Shown here: one piece after another, positions 47,514 through 56,801 of the stretch
Numbering within the stretch: position 1 is the stretch's first letter
Layout of the letters: the number at the start of each line of letters is the position of its first letter
Translations under genes and position numbers: made by a program
The notes under the pieces: generated by a model
Seen by the model: the letters and a program-made list of their open reading frames with translations, nothing else
Told to the model about the DNA's origin: nothing
Database searches by the model: none
Assembly: GCF_002205845.1 (NCBI RefSeq)
Contig: NZ_NISI01000001.1
Location: forward strand, 1,426,001-1,490,000
Direction of reading: 5' to 3'
DNA: 64,000 bases
From: Roseateles puraquae
GTDB taxonomy: Bacteria > Pseudomonadota > Gammaproteobacteria > Burkholderiales > Burkholderiaceae_C

Positions 47514-48008
47514 TCAAGCCTGGGGCTTTTTCTCTTTGGGCACCCAGGCCCAGACAAATTCACACTCGATCGGCTCGATGCCGGCTTCGTCGGTCACGGT
47601 CACGGCGACCGTAACCTCGCCCTTGGTTTCATTCGCCATCGCTTGGCGCTGCGCTGCCGTCAGGTGCGCCTTGGCGACCAGGCCGCCGGTAGCACGCTTG
47701 CGGAAGTTCACCTGCAGCGACTTGCACAGCGGCAGGCAGTCGTCACGCACATTCATGCCCACCACCATGCCGGTGGCGGTTTCAGCAAGCAGCGACATCG
47801 CGGCCGCATGCACACCCTTGATGTGGTTCTGCACTGGCCGCCGGTTGGCGACGCGGATCTCGCTGCGCTCGGGCGTGAGCGCGACGAAGTCCAGCGACGC
47901 CGTGCCGGTGAAGGGCACGGCGCGCCGCAACGCGAAGTTGCGCGCCGGTCCACGCAACGCAGACGGCAGGCCGTCCAACTTTGCGAGGGTGCGTTGAAGC
48001 CGGTTCAC
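47514..48008 (-). CDS. Hotdog-fold thioesterase-like protein (DUF4442)
   Basis: The 164-residue protein resembles DUF4442/PaaI-like hotdog proteins that may hydrolyse or bind acyl-CoA. Segments include NHIKGVHAAAMSLLAETATGMVVGMNV, the core helix with the catalytic-type region, and SLQVNFRKRATGGLVAKAHLT. It starts at a GTG 8 bp after the dehydrogenase/hydratase gene and ends 11 bp before the thiolase start. The specific substrate is not evident. Confidence 0.8.
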   Translation of the reverse strand: MNRLQRTLAKLDGLPSALRGPARNFALRRAVPFTGTASLDFVALTPERSEIRVANRRPVQNHIKGVHAAAMSLLAETATGMVVGMNVRDDCLPLCKSLQVNFRKRATGGLVAKAHLTAAQRQAMANETKGEVTVAVTVTDEAGIEPIECEFVWAWVPKEKKPQA

Positions 48009-48016
48009 GGTGGATC

Positions 48017-50413
48017 TCAGTTGCGGACCGGCTTGCCGGTTTGCAGCATGCCCATGATGCGTTCCTGCGTCTTGGGGTTGTCCAGCAGCGAGCAGAAGTG
48101 CTTGCGCTCCAGGGCCATCAGGTACTCCTCGGTCACCAGCGAACCCGCCTCGACCTCGCCGCCGCAGACCACGTCGGCGATCGCCGCGGCCAGGTGGTAG
48201 TCATGGGCGCTGACGAAGCCGCCGTCACGCATGTTGGCGACCTGGCCCTTGATGGTGGCAATGCCGCTGCGGCCAGCCACCGGGAACACGGCCTTGTGCG
48301 GCGGGCGGTAGCCGGCCTCACTCATGCCCAGCGCTGTGGCGGTCGCCACGTGCAGCAGTTCGTCCTTGTGCGGAACGATGATGTCGCTGTCCAGCAGGAA
48401 GCCATTCTTCTTCGCTTCATGGGCCGACGTCGCAACCTTGGCCGTGGCCGCGGTCAGGAAGCCGTCCTTCAGGAAGGTCAGGATGTCGGCGCCGGCATTG
48501 CCGGCCGCGGCCATCTCGGCGGCGCGGCGGGCGATGTAGGTCAGGCCGCCACCGCCCGGGATCAGGCCCACGCCCACTTCCACGAGGCCCACATAGCTCT
48601 CGACGTGCGCCACGCGGCGGGCGCAGTGCACCGCCAGTTCAGCGCCGCCGCCCAGGGCCAGGCCACGCATCGCGGCCACGACCGGCACGGCGGCGTAGCG
48701 CAGGCGCAGCATCATGTCCTGCAGCTTCTTCTCTTCGGGCGCGATGCCCTTGCTGCCCATCTTCATGAAGACGGGCATCAGGCTCTCGAGGTTGGCACCG
48801 GCCGAGAACACGTCGTCCGGCGACCAGATCACGAGGCCCTTGTAGTCCGCTTCAGCGATCTCGACGGCCTTGAGCAGGCCCTCGGTCACGGCCGGGCTGA
48901 TGAGGTGCAGCTTGGCGGTGATCGAGGCGATGACGACCTGGCCATCCAGCGTCCAGACGCGCACTTCGTCGTTCTTGAACAGCTCGGTGCCGCTCTTGAG
49001 CGGATCGGCCGCGCCGGTGCCGAAGAGGCTTTCGCGGAAGGCCTGGCGGCTGTAGACCGGCAGTTCACTACGCGGCTTGAACTTGGCCTCTAGAGCGCTC
49101 CAGGAGCCTTGCGCCGTGTGCACGCCACCCGCTTCGGCCACCGGGCCCTCGGTCACCCACGCGGGCAGCGGGGCGCTGGAGAGGGTCTTGCCATCGGCGA
49201 TGTCGGCAGCGATCCACTCGGCGACCTGCTTCCAGCCAGCGGCCTGCCACAGCTCGAACGGGCCTTGTTGCGAACCGAAGCCCCAGCGCATCGCGAAGTC
49301 GATCTCGCGTGCGGTGTCGGCCACGGTGGCTAGGTGCACCGCGCAGTAGTGGAAGCTGTCTCGCAGGATGGCCCACAGGAACTGGGCCTGCGGGTTGCTG
49401 CTTTCGCGCAGCAGCTTGAGGCGATCCGCCGGCTGCTTCTTGAGCATGCGGGCCACGATCTCGTCGGCCTTCTTGCCGCCGGCGACGTACTCGCCCGTGG
49501 CGAAGTCCAGGCGCTGGATGTCCTTGCCGACCTTCTTGTAGAAGCCGGCACCGGTCTTCTGGCCGAGCGCGCCCTTCTGGATCAGGCCCGCGAGCACGGC
49601 CGGCGTGGCGTAAGTGCTGTAGAAGGGGTCGTCCTTCAGGTTGTCCTGCATCGTCTTGACGACGTGGGCCATGGTGTCCAGGCCCACCACGTCGGCGGTG
49701 CGGAAGGTGCCGGAGCTGGCGCGGCCGAGCTTCTTGCCGGTCAGGTCGTCCACCACGTCCACGGTGAGGCCGAACTTCTCGGCCTCGATCATCGTGGCCA
49801 TCATGCCGGCGATGCCGACGCGGTTGGCCACGAAGTTGGGCGTGTCGTGGGCGCGCACGACGCTCTTGCCGAGCGAGGTGGTCACGAAGGCTTCCAGCTG
49901 GTCCAGGATCTGCGGCTGGGTCGTCGGCGTGTTGATCAGCTCCACCAGCGCCATGTAGCGCGGCGGGTTGAAGAAGTGGATGCCGCAGAAGCGCGGCTTG
50001 ATGTCCTCGGGCAGCACCTCGGACAGCTTGGTGATGGACAGGCCCGACGTGTTGGACGCGACGATGGCGTGCGGAGCCACGAACGGCGCAATCTTGGTGT
50101 AGAGGTCGAGCTTCCAGTCCATGCGCTCGGCGATGGCCTCGATGACGAGGTCGCAGCCGCGCAGCAGCTCCAGGTGCTCTTCGTAGTTGGCCTGCTGGAT
50201 CAACGCGGCTTCAGAAGCGTCACCCAGCGGTGCGGGCTTGAGCTTCTTCAGGCCGTCGACGGCCTTGGTCACGATGCCGTTCTTGGGGCCTTCCTTGGCG
50301 GGCAGGTCGAACAGCACGACCGGCACCTTGCAGTTGACGAGGTGGGCGGCGATCTGCGCGCCCATCACGCCGGCGCCGAGCACGGCGACCTTGCGGACTT
50401 GGAATCGACTCAT
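48017..50413 (-). CDS. 3-hydroxyacyl-CoA dehydrogenase / enoyl-CoA hydratase fusion (beta-oxidation)
   Basis: Bifunctional enzyme of 798 residues with the order dehydrogenase then hydratase, as in FadN-type proteins and opposite to E. coli FadB. The N-terminal NAD-binding motif is VAVLGAGVMGAQIAAHLV, with SNTSGLSITKLSE and the catalytic H-N pair region FCGIHFFNPPRYM. The C-terminal crotonase part has AMRGLALGGGAELAVHCARR and LVEVGVGLIPGGGGL. AAGGAG precedes the ATG at 50413. It forms the core of the cluster with fadA and the acyl-CoA dehydrogenase. Confidence 0.94.
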   Translation of the reverse strand: MSRFQVRKVAVLGAGVMGAQIAAHLVNCKVPVVLFDLPAKEGPKNGIVTKAVDGLKKLKPAPLGDASEAALIQQANYEEHLELLRGCDLVIEAIAERMDWKLDLYTKIAPFVAPHAIVASNTSGLSITKLSEVLPEDIKPRFCGIHFFNPPRYMALVELINTPTTQPQILDQLEAFVTTSLGKSVVRAHDTPNFVANRVGIAGMMATMIEAEKFGLTVDVVDDLTGKKLGRASSGTFRTADVVGLDTMAHVVKTMQDNLKDDPFYSTYATPAVLAGLIQKGALGQKTGAGFYKKVGKDIQRLDFATGEYVAGGKKADEIVARMLKKQPADRLKLLRESSNPQAQFLWAILRDSFHYCAVHLATVADTAREIDFAMRWGFGSQQGPFELWQAAGWKQVAEWIAADIADGKTLSSAPLPAWVTEGPVAEAGGVHTAQGSWSALEAKFKPRSELPVYSRQAFRESLFGTGAADPLKSGTELFKNDEVRVWTLDGQVVIASITAKLHLISPAVTEGLLKAVEIAEADYKGLVIWSPDDVFSAGANLESLMPVFMKMGSKGIAPEEKKLQDMMLRLRYAAVPVVAAMRGLALGGGAELAVHCARRVAHVESYVGLVEVGVGLIPGGGGLTYIARRAAEMAAAGNAGADILTFLKDGFLTAATAKVATSAHEAKKNGFLLDSDIIVPHKDELLHVATATALGMSEAGYRPPHKAVFPVAGRSGIATIKGQVANMRDGGFVSAHDYHLAAAIADVVCGGEVEAGSLVTEEYLMALERKHFCSLLDNPKTQERIMGMLQTGKPVRN

Positions 50414-50435
50414 TGATTTCTCCTTGGGATTTCGT

Positions 50436-50861
50436 TCACTCGACGCGGATCCACGTCTGCGTGCGGTAGAAGGGGCCGATGTAGCCGCGCATCTCCAGTT
50501 TCTTGCCACCGTCCACGGGCTTCAAGCGCGTGCGGTAGGTCTTGCCGTTGTTGGGGTCGAGGATCTCGCCGCCGCCCCAGATGCCGTCACCTTCAGCCTT
50601 CACGCCGCGGATGATCTGCAGGCCGACCACCGGCTGGTCCTTGCGGTCGTCCTTGCACTTGTCGCACTTGGCGTCGCCGGGGTCCTTGGGGTCGAGCAGC
50701 TTGTCGATGCTGCCAACCAGGGCGCCGCCCTGTTCGGTGATGCGCACCAGCGACTTCGCGGTCTTGCCATCGTCGTCGATGGTCTTCCACAGCCCCATCG
50801 GCGTGGCCTGCGCGAACGCAAGGCCAGGCAGCAGCAGGGCGGTGGCGATCAGGGCTTTCAT
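50436..50861 (-). CDS. DUF2147 secreted protein
   Basis: Predicted periplasmic protein of 141 residues with a short Sec signal (MKALIATALLLPGLAFAQA). The body matches DUF2147: GLWKTIDDDGKTAKSLVRI, then CDKCKDDRKDQPVVGLQIIRG, WGGGEILDPNNGKTYR and LEMRGYIGPFYRTQTW. This is a small beta-barrel-like domain common next to beta-oxidation genes in Burkholderiales. Two CxxC-spaced cysteines could form a disulphide. Role unknown. Confidence 0.85.
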   Translation of the reverse strand: MKALIATALLLPGLAFAQATPMGLWKTIDDDGKTAKSLVRITEQGGALVGSIDKLLDPKDPGDAKCDKCKDDRKDQPVVGLQIIRGVKAEGDGIWGGGEILDPNNGKTYRTRLKPVDGGKKLEMRGYIGPFYRTQTWIRVE

Positions 50862-50902
50862 CGTGTCTCCTCGTTGTGATGTGTGTCGATGAGCCCTGGG
50901 CG

Positions 50903-52693
50903 TCAGAACAGCGCCTCGTCCATTTCCATCAGCGGCTTCAGGCCGGCGCGGCAGGTGCGGATCAGCGTGGCCGTCTCCGGCAGCAGCTTCGCGAAGTAGA
51001 AGCGCGCCGTGGCCAGCTTGGCGGTGTAGAACGGGTCCCCCGAGTCCTTCTTGGCCAGCGCGATCTTGGCGGCCTGCGCGAAGAAATAGGCAAAGCACAT
51101 GTGGCCGACCACGCGCAGGTAGTCCACCGCCGCGGCGCCGACTTCGTCGGGGTTGCCGAAGGCCTTCATGCCGATTTCCTGCGTGAGCTTGTTGACCTTG
51201 TCGCCGAGGTCGGCGAGCGGGTTCACGAACTCCTGCATGGCTTCGTTGGTGCCCTCTTCCTCGATGAAGGCAGCGATCTTCTTGCCGAACTTCTTCAGCG
51301 TGGCGCCGTTGTTGGCGAGCACCTTGCGGCCCAGCAGGTCCAGCGACTGGATGGTGTTGGTGCCTTCATAGATCATGTTGATGCGCGCATCGCGCACGAA
51401 CTGCTCCATGCCCCACTCGTGGATGAAGCCGTGGCCGCCGTAGACCTGCAGGCAGTGCGAGGTGGCCAGCCAGCCGTTGTCGGTGATGAAGGCCTTGATG
51501 ATGGGCGTCAGCAGCGCGACTTCGGCGTCCGCTTCCTTGCGCTCGTCCTCATCGTCGCTCTTGAGCGCCTTGTCGAGCTGCAGCACGGTGTAGCCCTGCA
51601 GCATGCGGCCACCTTCGGCGAAGGCGCGGGCGGTCAGCAGCATCTTGCGCACGTCGGGGTGCACGATGATGGGGTCGGCGGCCTTGTCCGGGGCCTTCGG
51701 GCCGGAGAGTGCGCGCATCTGCAGGCGGTCCTTGGCGTAGGCCACGGCGTTCTGGTAGGCCACTTCGGTCAGGCCCAGCGACTGGTTGCCCACGCCCAGG
51801 CGGGCGGCGTTCATCATCACGAACATCGCGGCCAGGCCCTTGTTGGGCTCGCCGACCATCGTGCCGGTCGCGCCTTCCAGCACGATCTGTGCGGTGGCGT
51901 TGCCGTGGATGCCCATCTTGTGCTCCAGGCCCGCGCAGAAGATCGGGTTGCGGCCGCCGAGGCTGCCGTCGGCGTTCACATGGAACTTGGGCACGATGAA
52001 GAGCGAGATGCCCTTGGAGCCCGCGGGGGCGTCCGGCAGGCGGGCCAGCACCAGGTGGACGATGTTGTCGGCCAGGTCGTGCTCGCCGGCCGAGATGAAG
52101 ATCTTCGCGCCGGTGATCTTGTAGGTGCCGTCGGGTTGCGGCTCGGCCTTGGTGCGCAGCAGGCCCAGGTCGGTGCCGCAGTGCGGCTCGGTCAGGCACA
52201 TGGTGCCGGTCCACTCGCCACTGGTCAGCTTGGGCAGGTAGAGCGCCTTCTGCTCGGGCGTGCCGTGGGCATGCAGGGCCTCGTAGGCGCCATGGCTCAG
52301 GCCCGGATACATCGTCCAGGCCTGGTTGGCCGAGTTCAGCATCTCGTAGAAGAACTGGTTCACCGTGTGCGGCAGGCCCTGGCCGCCGTAGGTGGGATCG
52401 CAGGAGAGTGCCGGCCAGCCGCCTTCGACGTACTGCTTGTAGGCTTCCTTGAAGCCCTTGGGCGCCTTCACCTCGTGGGTGGCCTTGTCGAGGGTGCAGC
52501 CCTCGGCATCGCCGCTCAGGTTGATGGGGGCAATGACTTCGGCAGCGAACTTGCCGCCTTCCTCGAGCACCGCATTGATCGTGTCGGCATCGATGTCCTC
52601 GTGGCCGGGCAACATCTTCAGTTCGTCGACGACGTTCAGCAGCTCGTGCATGACGAACTGCATGTCACGCATGGGCGGGGTGTACTGGGGCAT
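50903..52693 (-). CDS. Acyl-CoA dehydrogenase (long form, DmdC/FadE-like)
   Basis: FAD-dependent enzyme of 596 residues that starts beta-oxidation. It has the larger architecture with an extra C-terminal domain. The FAD-binding segment CLTEPHCGTDLGLLRTKA is followed by KIFISAGEHDL. The active-site region includes QVYGGHGFIHEWGMEQFVRDARINMIYEGTNTIQ, whose glutamate in YEGT is the catalytic base. The C-terminal extension (GKKIAAFIEEE onward) matches the acyl-CoA dehydrogenase C-terminal domain family. CAGGAG precedes the start. It is the first structural gene after tetR, 37 bp away. Confidence 0.93.
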   Translation of the reverse strand: MPQYTPPMRDMQFVMHELLNVVDELKMLPGHEDIDADTINAVLEEGGKFAAEVIAPINLSGDAEGCTLDKATHEVKAPKGFKEAYKQYVEGGWPALSCDPTYGGQGLPHTVNQFFYEMLNSANQAWTMYPGLSHGAYEALHAHGTPEQKALYLPKLTSGEWTGTMCLTEPHCGTDLGLLRTKAEPQPDGTYKITGAKIFISAGEHDLADNIVHLVLARLPDAPAGSKGISLFIVPKFHVNADGSLGGRNPIFCAGLEHKMGIHGNATAQIVLEGATGTMVGEPNKGLAAMFVMMNAARLGVGNQSLGLTEVAYQNAVAYAKDRLQMRALSGPKAPDKAADPIIVHPDVRKMLLTARAFAEGGRMLQGYTVLQLDKALKSDDEDERKEADAEVALLTPIIKAFITDNGWLATSHCLQVYGGHGFIHEWGMEQFVRDARINMIYEGTNTIQSLDLLGRKVLANNGATLKKFGKKIAAFIEEEGTNEAMQEFVNPLADLGDKVNKLTQEIGMKAFGNPDEVGAAAVDYLRVVGHMCFAYFFAQAAKIALAKKDSGDPFYTAKLATARFYFAKLLPETATLIRTCRAGLKPLMEMDEALF

Positions 52694-52730
52694 CGGTTAC
52701 TCCTGGGACTACGGTGGGGTGGTGAATCGG

Positions 52731-53453
52731 TCAGCGCCGTGCGGCGCCGGTCTTGGATGGGGAACGGTTGCGATCAACCTCCAGCCCCTGCGGCGTGGCA
52801 TAGAACTGGATGGTTCGCTCGAAACCGTTGCCGGCGCGTGACAGGGCGCCGGGGATGCGCATGAAGCGCGCGTCGTGATGCAGGGACAGGATCAGCCCAT
52901 GCAGCTCGAAGACGATCTGGTCAACGTCGGCGTCGGCCCGCAGATGGCCTTCCTGCACCGACAGGACGATGGCCTTGTGCAGCGCGTCATGCCAGGCCTT
53001 GACCATGCCGACCAGCGCATCACGCACCGGGCCCGGCCGGTCGTCGAACTCGACGGCGCCGCTGATGTAGATGCAGCCCGAGTCCACCTCGACCGACACG
53101 CGGCGCACCCAGCGCTCGAACATCGCACGCAGGCGCGGCAGGCCCCGCGGCTCGCGGATGGCGGTGAAGAAGACTTCTTCCTCGAACTTGGCGTGGTATT
53201 CGGTCACCACGGCGATCTGCAGTTCCTCGCGCGAGCCGAAGTGGGCGAAAACGCCGGACTTGCTCATGCCCGTCACATCAGCCAGCGCACCGATGGACAG
53301 GCCCTCCAGGCCCATGTGCGAAGCCAGGCCGAGCGCGGCTTCGAGGATGGCGGCCCGCGTTTGCTGGCCCTTTTGCAGCGAGCGCGCCACGCGAGCCGGC
53401 TTGGCGGCGCGCAGCGGGGCGGCTTTCTTGAGGGTGTCGGTCAGCGTGCTCAC
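52731..53453 (-). CDS. TetR family transcriptional regulator, likely of fatty-acid degradation
   Basis: Repressor of 240 residues. The helix-turn-helix is LSIGALADVTGMSKSGVFAHFGSREEL after a basic N-terminal tail, and the ligand-binding domain follows. It starts at a GTG. A perfect 12-bp palindrome lies 17 bp upstream, pointing to autoregulation. The downstream gene set suggests that acyl-CoA or fatty acid is the ligand. The betaproteobacterial regulator FadP has this role, but identity with it is inference. Confidence 0.88.
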   Translation of the reverse strand: MSTLTDTLKKAAPLRAAKPARVARSLQKGQQTRAAILEAALGLASHMGLEGLSIGALADVTGMSKSGVFAHFGSREELQIAVVTEYHAKFEEEVFFTAIREPRGLPRLRAMFERWVRRVSVEVDSGCIYISGAVEFDDRPGPVRDALVGMVKAWHDALHKAIVLSVQEGHLRADADVDQIVFELHGLILSLHHDARFMRIPGALSRAGNGFERTIQFYATPQGLEVDRNRSPSKTGAARR

Positions 53454-53470
53454 ACGGGCAGGAATAAAAC

Positions 53471-53482
53471 GAACGATCGTTC
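53471..53482 (-). promoter_or_regulatory. TetR-type operator palindrome
   Basis: GAACGATCGTTC is a perfect 12-bp palindrome ending 17 bp before the TetR GTG start. The central AACGATCGTT half-site pair is a typical TetR-family operator. It probably controls the whole downstream fatty-acid cluster. Confidence 0.75.
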
Positions 53483-53654
53483 TATTTTGCAGGTCACGCC
53501 CGTGACAGCGCCAGCTTGGTCCGAGTAAATCCTAGGGTGATGTGCCTAAAACTGCCACGAACCTAGGGATGACCCGGGGTCGCCCCGCTTGTCATGACCC
53601 CGCGCTTGAGCCCTGGCCCGGTTCTCGCTAGGCTCCTGGGAGGAGGTGTGCTCT

Positions 53655-54212
53655 GTGGATGTGCTCCAACTCGATGTCTCCGGCCGGCCCCAGGCCTGGA
53701 TCACCACGCGCGAAGCGGCCGTGATCTACGCCAGCGATGGGGTGGCGTGGACGCTCGGCGACCCCTGCCAGGTGCTGCGGGGTGGCCTGCAACGTGTGTC
53801 GGGGCAGCAGTCCCGCATTGAGGTGCACCCCATCATCGCGGTGCGCGGCGCGGTGCCCAGCCGCGCATGGCGGCAGGCGCCCGCGCTCACCAACAGCAAG
53901 TTGTTCGTGCGCGATCGCTTCGTGTGCGCCTACTGCGGCCACCGCTACCTGCCCGAAGACCTCACCCGCGAACACATCCAGCCCACCTCCCGCGGCGGCC
54001 AGGACAGCTGGATGAACTGCATCACCGCCTGCAAGTCCTGCAACGGCCGCAAGGGCAACCGGATGCCTGAGGAGGCCCACATGAGCCTGCTCTACCTACC
54101 CTACGTGCCCAGCCTGCATGAAGACATGATCCTGCGCGGACGCCGCATCCTGGCCGACCAGATGGACTTCCTGCTGGCCAGCGTGCCGCGCACCTCGCGT
54201 TTGCACGGTTGA
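53655..54212 (+). CDS. HNH endonuclease
   Basis: Predicted nuclease of 185 residues. The GTG at 53655 is placed 8 bp after a perfect AGGAGG. The zinc-HNH core has CAYCGHRYLPEDLTREHIQPTSRGGQDSWMNCITACKSCNGRKGN, with cysteine pairs around the catalytic histidine in REHIQP. It matches the stand-alone HNH family widespread in proteobacteria. No phage or restriction genes are adjacent. Confidence 0.88.
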   Translation: MDVLQLDVSGRPQAWITTREAAVIYASDGVAWTLGDPCQVLRGGLQRVSGQQSRIEVHPIIAVRGAVPSRAWRQAPALTNSKLFVRDRFVCAYCGHRYLPEDLTREHIQPTSRGGQDSWMNCITACKSCNGRKGNRMPEEAHMSLLYLPYVPSLHEDMILRGRRILADQMDFLLASVPRTSRLHG

Positions 54213-54308
54213 CACCTCCGTCGTAAATACTTGCAGCGGGCGGCGCCAAGCCGTCAACCCGAGGACAATTCGACACGTTGGGCATGTGCTTTGCCCTAGG
54301 AGATTCGA

Positions 54309-54806
54309 ATGTCCAAGCTCATGACTTCCCTCACCCTGGTCGCCGCCCTGGCGCTGTCGGCCTGCTCCACCACCAGCCCTGACGTGGTCCAACGCGGTGA
54401 TGCGCAGCGGCTGTCTCAGGTGCAGGACGCGACCGTGCTGTCGTCCCGCCCGGTGGTGGTGGATGGCTCGCAGAGCGGCATCGGCGGCGTCGCCGGTGGC
54501 GTGACCGGCGCGATCGCCGGCAGCTCGGTTGGCGGGCGCCGCGAAGGCCAGGTGGTCGGCGTGCTGGGCGCCGTGGCGGGTGCCGTGATCGGCAACGCCA
54601 TCGAGCGCAGCGCCACCCGCGAGGATGCCCTGGAGATCATCGTCCAGCTGCGCAACGGCGAGCGTCGCGCCATCATCCAGGCCAAGGGCAACGAGAGCTT
54701 CAACAGCGGCGACCCCGTCGTGCTGGTCACCACGGGCGGCAAGACCCGCGTGACGCGCGCGCCGGCCGTCACGGCTCCGGCGCCCGCTCCGGCGTCGAAC
54801 AGCTGA
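54309..54806 (+). CDS. Glycine-zipper outer-membrane lipoprotein (SlyB/PcP type)
   Basis: Lipoprotein of 165 residues. The signal ends in ALSACS (lipobox cysteine at about residue 19). GGVAGGVTGAIAGSSVGGRREGQVVGVLGAVAGAVIGN is a glycine-zipper double helix that inserts in the outer membrane. The C-terminus is a small beta domain with VQLRNGERRAIIQ. AGGAG precedes the ATG. SlyB-like proteins stabilise the outer membrane under stress. Confidence 0.88.
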   Translation: MSKLMTSLTLVAALALSACSTTSPDVVQRGDAQRLSQVQDATVLSSRPVVVDGSQSGIGGVAGGVTGAIAGSSVGGRREGQVVGVLGAVAGAVIGNAIERSATREDALEIIVQLRNGERRAIIQAKGNESFNSGDPVVLVTTGGKTRVTRAPAVTAPAPAPASNS

Positions 54807-54810
54807 TTTT

Positions 54811-56673
54811 TCAGCCTCCGAGCGCCTGCCGCACGCTGACCAGCGACTGCTGCAGGCGCTCCACGACCTGGGACGGCCCACACGCCGACAATGCCAGCTC
54901 GTGTGTGGCACGCGTCATGCCCACGTAAAGCAAACGCGCCGCGTCTTCCAGCGACTCGTCTTTCATCGGCAGCGCCTGCAGCCCGACCACCTGCACGGCC
55001 GCAAACTCCAGACCCTTGGCGCTGTGAAGCGTCATCAGCTTCACGCTGGGTGATTGCCAATCAAAGGCACGCGCGGCGCGGCTGCCCATGGATTGCACGG
55101 GCACTCGACGGCGCAGTAGTTCCCGCTCGATGGGCTGGAGCATGTATTTCGTGCGTGCCAGCACCCCAATGTCGGAAGGGTCGCGACCCTGCTCGAGCCA
55201 AGAGATCACGCGGTCCGCCACGCTCAGAACTTCCTCGCGCACATCGCCCACCCGTTGCAGCACGGGCATGGCACCGCGGCGTCCGGCCGTCGCTGGCTGA
55301 ACCAACGGAATGGCGCCCTCCACAGCCGTACCGTCGCTTGGCGCCTGCAACAAACCTTGCGCAAAGTGCACCGCCAAACTGAGCACCTCGGCGGTGTTTC
55401 GGTAGTTCAACTTCAGGATGCTGGTGCGCCCCTTGGCCTGGATGTCGACACTGGCCAGGCTGAACTGGCGGCGGCGGCGTTGGTAGATGCTCTGCGCGTC
55501 GTCGTAGAGCACCAGTAGGCTGTGAGTGGCCGGGTCCACGAGGCGCACGGCCATGCGGAGCCAGTCGTCCTCGAAATCGTGAGCCTCGTCGACCAGCAGC
55601 GCCGTGTACTGCCCTCTCGGTACGAAACCCGAGGCCAAGGCACGGTCCACCGCGAGGACCAGCTCCTGAAAATACTGCGGCGAATTTGCCGGGGCGGGCA
55701 CGTCCAGCTGGTAACTCCTGACCACATCCTGGCACCAGCCATGGAAGGTGGACACCTGCACTCGCTCGTCGACACCGCGCTGGCGCAACTGCGCCTCGAT
55801 CCGGTCAGCCAAAGAGCGGTTGAAGCACAGGACCAGCACCGGCCGATCGGGGCGAGCGGCTTGCGCCAGATGCTGGGCCCGGTAGATCAGGATCATGGTC
55901 TTGCCCGATCCCGCCACACCGTGGATGACGCGATGCCCCTCGCCCAGCGTGCGGGCAATCTGCTCTTGCTGCAGGTCCATCACCTCCAGCAAGTCTGGCA
56001 GCGCGATGCCCCCGGGCTCGTCCGACAGATCGAGCGCGGACTGGGCACCCATGCGCAGCTCAGGGAAAAGATGCCATCGAATACGGTCCCGCTGCGGCAG
56101 GCTCAACGTGTGCGGGTAGGCGACCGTGAACATGCGACCCAGGCGCTCGCCAAACGCCTGAGCCTCCATCGACTCTGACAGCTCATCCCTCAACAGGCAC
56201 TGATGCTCGGGGAACAGCTCCCGGAAATCCGTCCCGGCCACATCTGCTGCCGTCAGGTGCGAGAAGACCACGCCCCATCCATAAGGAAAGATCAACTTCC
56301 CTCGGAACGGCCCGCTGCCGTGGACAAGCATGGGATCGGCCTGCATGAGTTGGGCGAGCTCCATCGCATAGTCCCGCGCCTGCCGCAGCGGATTGGCCTC
56401 CGTGACTGGCCCGCGCGCGGTCAGCAGGCTCACGCTGTCGCGGGTGGCACGGGCCAGTGTGCCCCTCTTCCAGTCCTTCACCTCCAGCAGGAGCACACCC
56501 TGGCGCGGCCCCAGCACGACGAAATCAGGCTGTCTCGCACGCGGGCCGAGAGGCACGTTGTGCCAAATGAGGTGGTCGTCACCCAGGCAGCGCCGCAGCT
56601 GATGCAGCACCCGGCGCTCGCCCGCGTTGCAGCGCTGATCGACGTTGGTGAGCCCTTGCGGAAAAATCGCCAT
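54811..56673 (-). CDS. NERD-domain / UvrD-like superfamily I helicase
   Basis: A 620-residue fusion. The N-terminal NERD nuclease-like domain has PDFVVLGPRQGVLLLEVKDWKRGTL (the D, E and K catalytic pattern). The superfamily I helicase follows, with Walker A GVAGSGKTMILIYRA, Walker B LLVDEAHDFEDDW, motif III LLVLYDDAQSIYQRR, LNYRNT and the C-terminal VKLMTLHSAKGLEF plus LLYVGMTRATHELALS. Such proteins act in DNA repair or in anti-phage systems. No other defence gene is adjacent. It ends 4 bp from the convergent lipoprotein gene. Confidence 0.85.
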   Translation of the reverse strand: MAIFPQGLTNVDQRCNAGERRVLHQLRRCLGDDHLIWHNVPLGPRARQPDFVVLGPRQGVLLLEVKDWKRGTLARATRDSVSLLTARGPVTEANPLRQARDYAMELAQLMQADPMLVHGSGPFRGKLIFPYGWGVVFSHLTAADVAGTDFRELFPEHQCLLRDELSESMEAQAFGERLGRMFTVAYPHTLSLPQRDRIRWHLFPELRMGAQSALDLSDEPGGIALPDLLEVMDLQQEQIARTLGEGHRVIHGVAGSGKTMILIYRAQHLAQAARPDRPVLVLCFNRSLADRIEAQLRQRGVDERVQVSTFHGWCQDVVRSYQLDVPAPANSPQYFQELVLAVDRALASGFVPRGQYTALLVDEAHDFEDDWLRMAVRLVDPATHSLLVLYDDAQSIYQRRRRQFSLASVDIQAKGRTSILKLNYRNTAEVLSLAVHFAQGLLQAPSDGTAVEGAIPLVQPATAGRRGAMPVLQRVGDVREEVLSVADRVISWLEQGRDPSDIGVLARTKYMLQPIERELLRRRVPVQSMGSRAARAFDWQSPSVKLMTLHSAKGLEFAAVQVVGLQALPMKDESLEDAARLLYVGMTRATHELALSACGPSQVVERLQQSLVSVRQALGG

Positions 56674-56801
56674 GCCTGCCCCTGTGAATTGTCGTTAGCG
56701 GCAGAACCTATTGGAGCAGCAATGGCCGCGCGCATGACACCATCCCCTGGCCCTCGCGCCCAACCCGGCCACAATCACGGGCTTTGCTCACTGCTACGCC
56801 G

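Noticed and set aside
45775-47997. A 740-codon plus-strand open frame
   Set aside because: It is antisense to the DUF1569, thiolase and hotdog genes, whose motifs are convincing.
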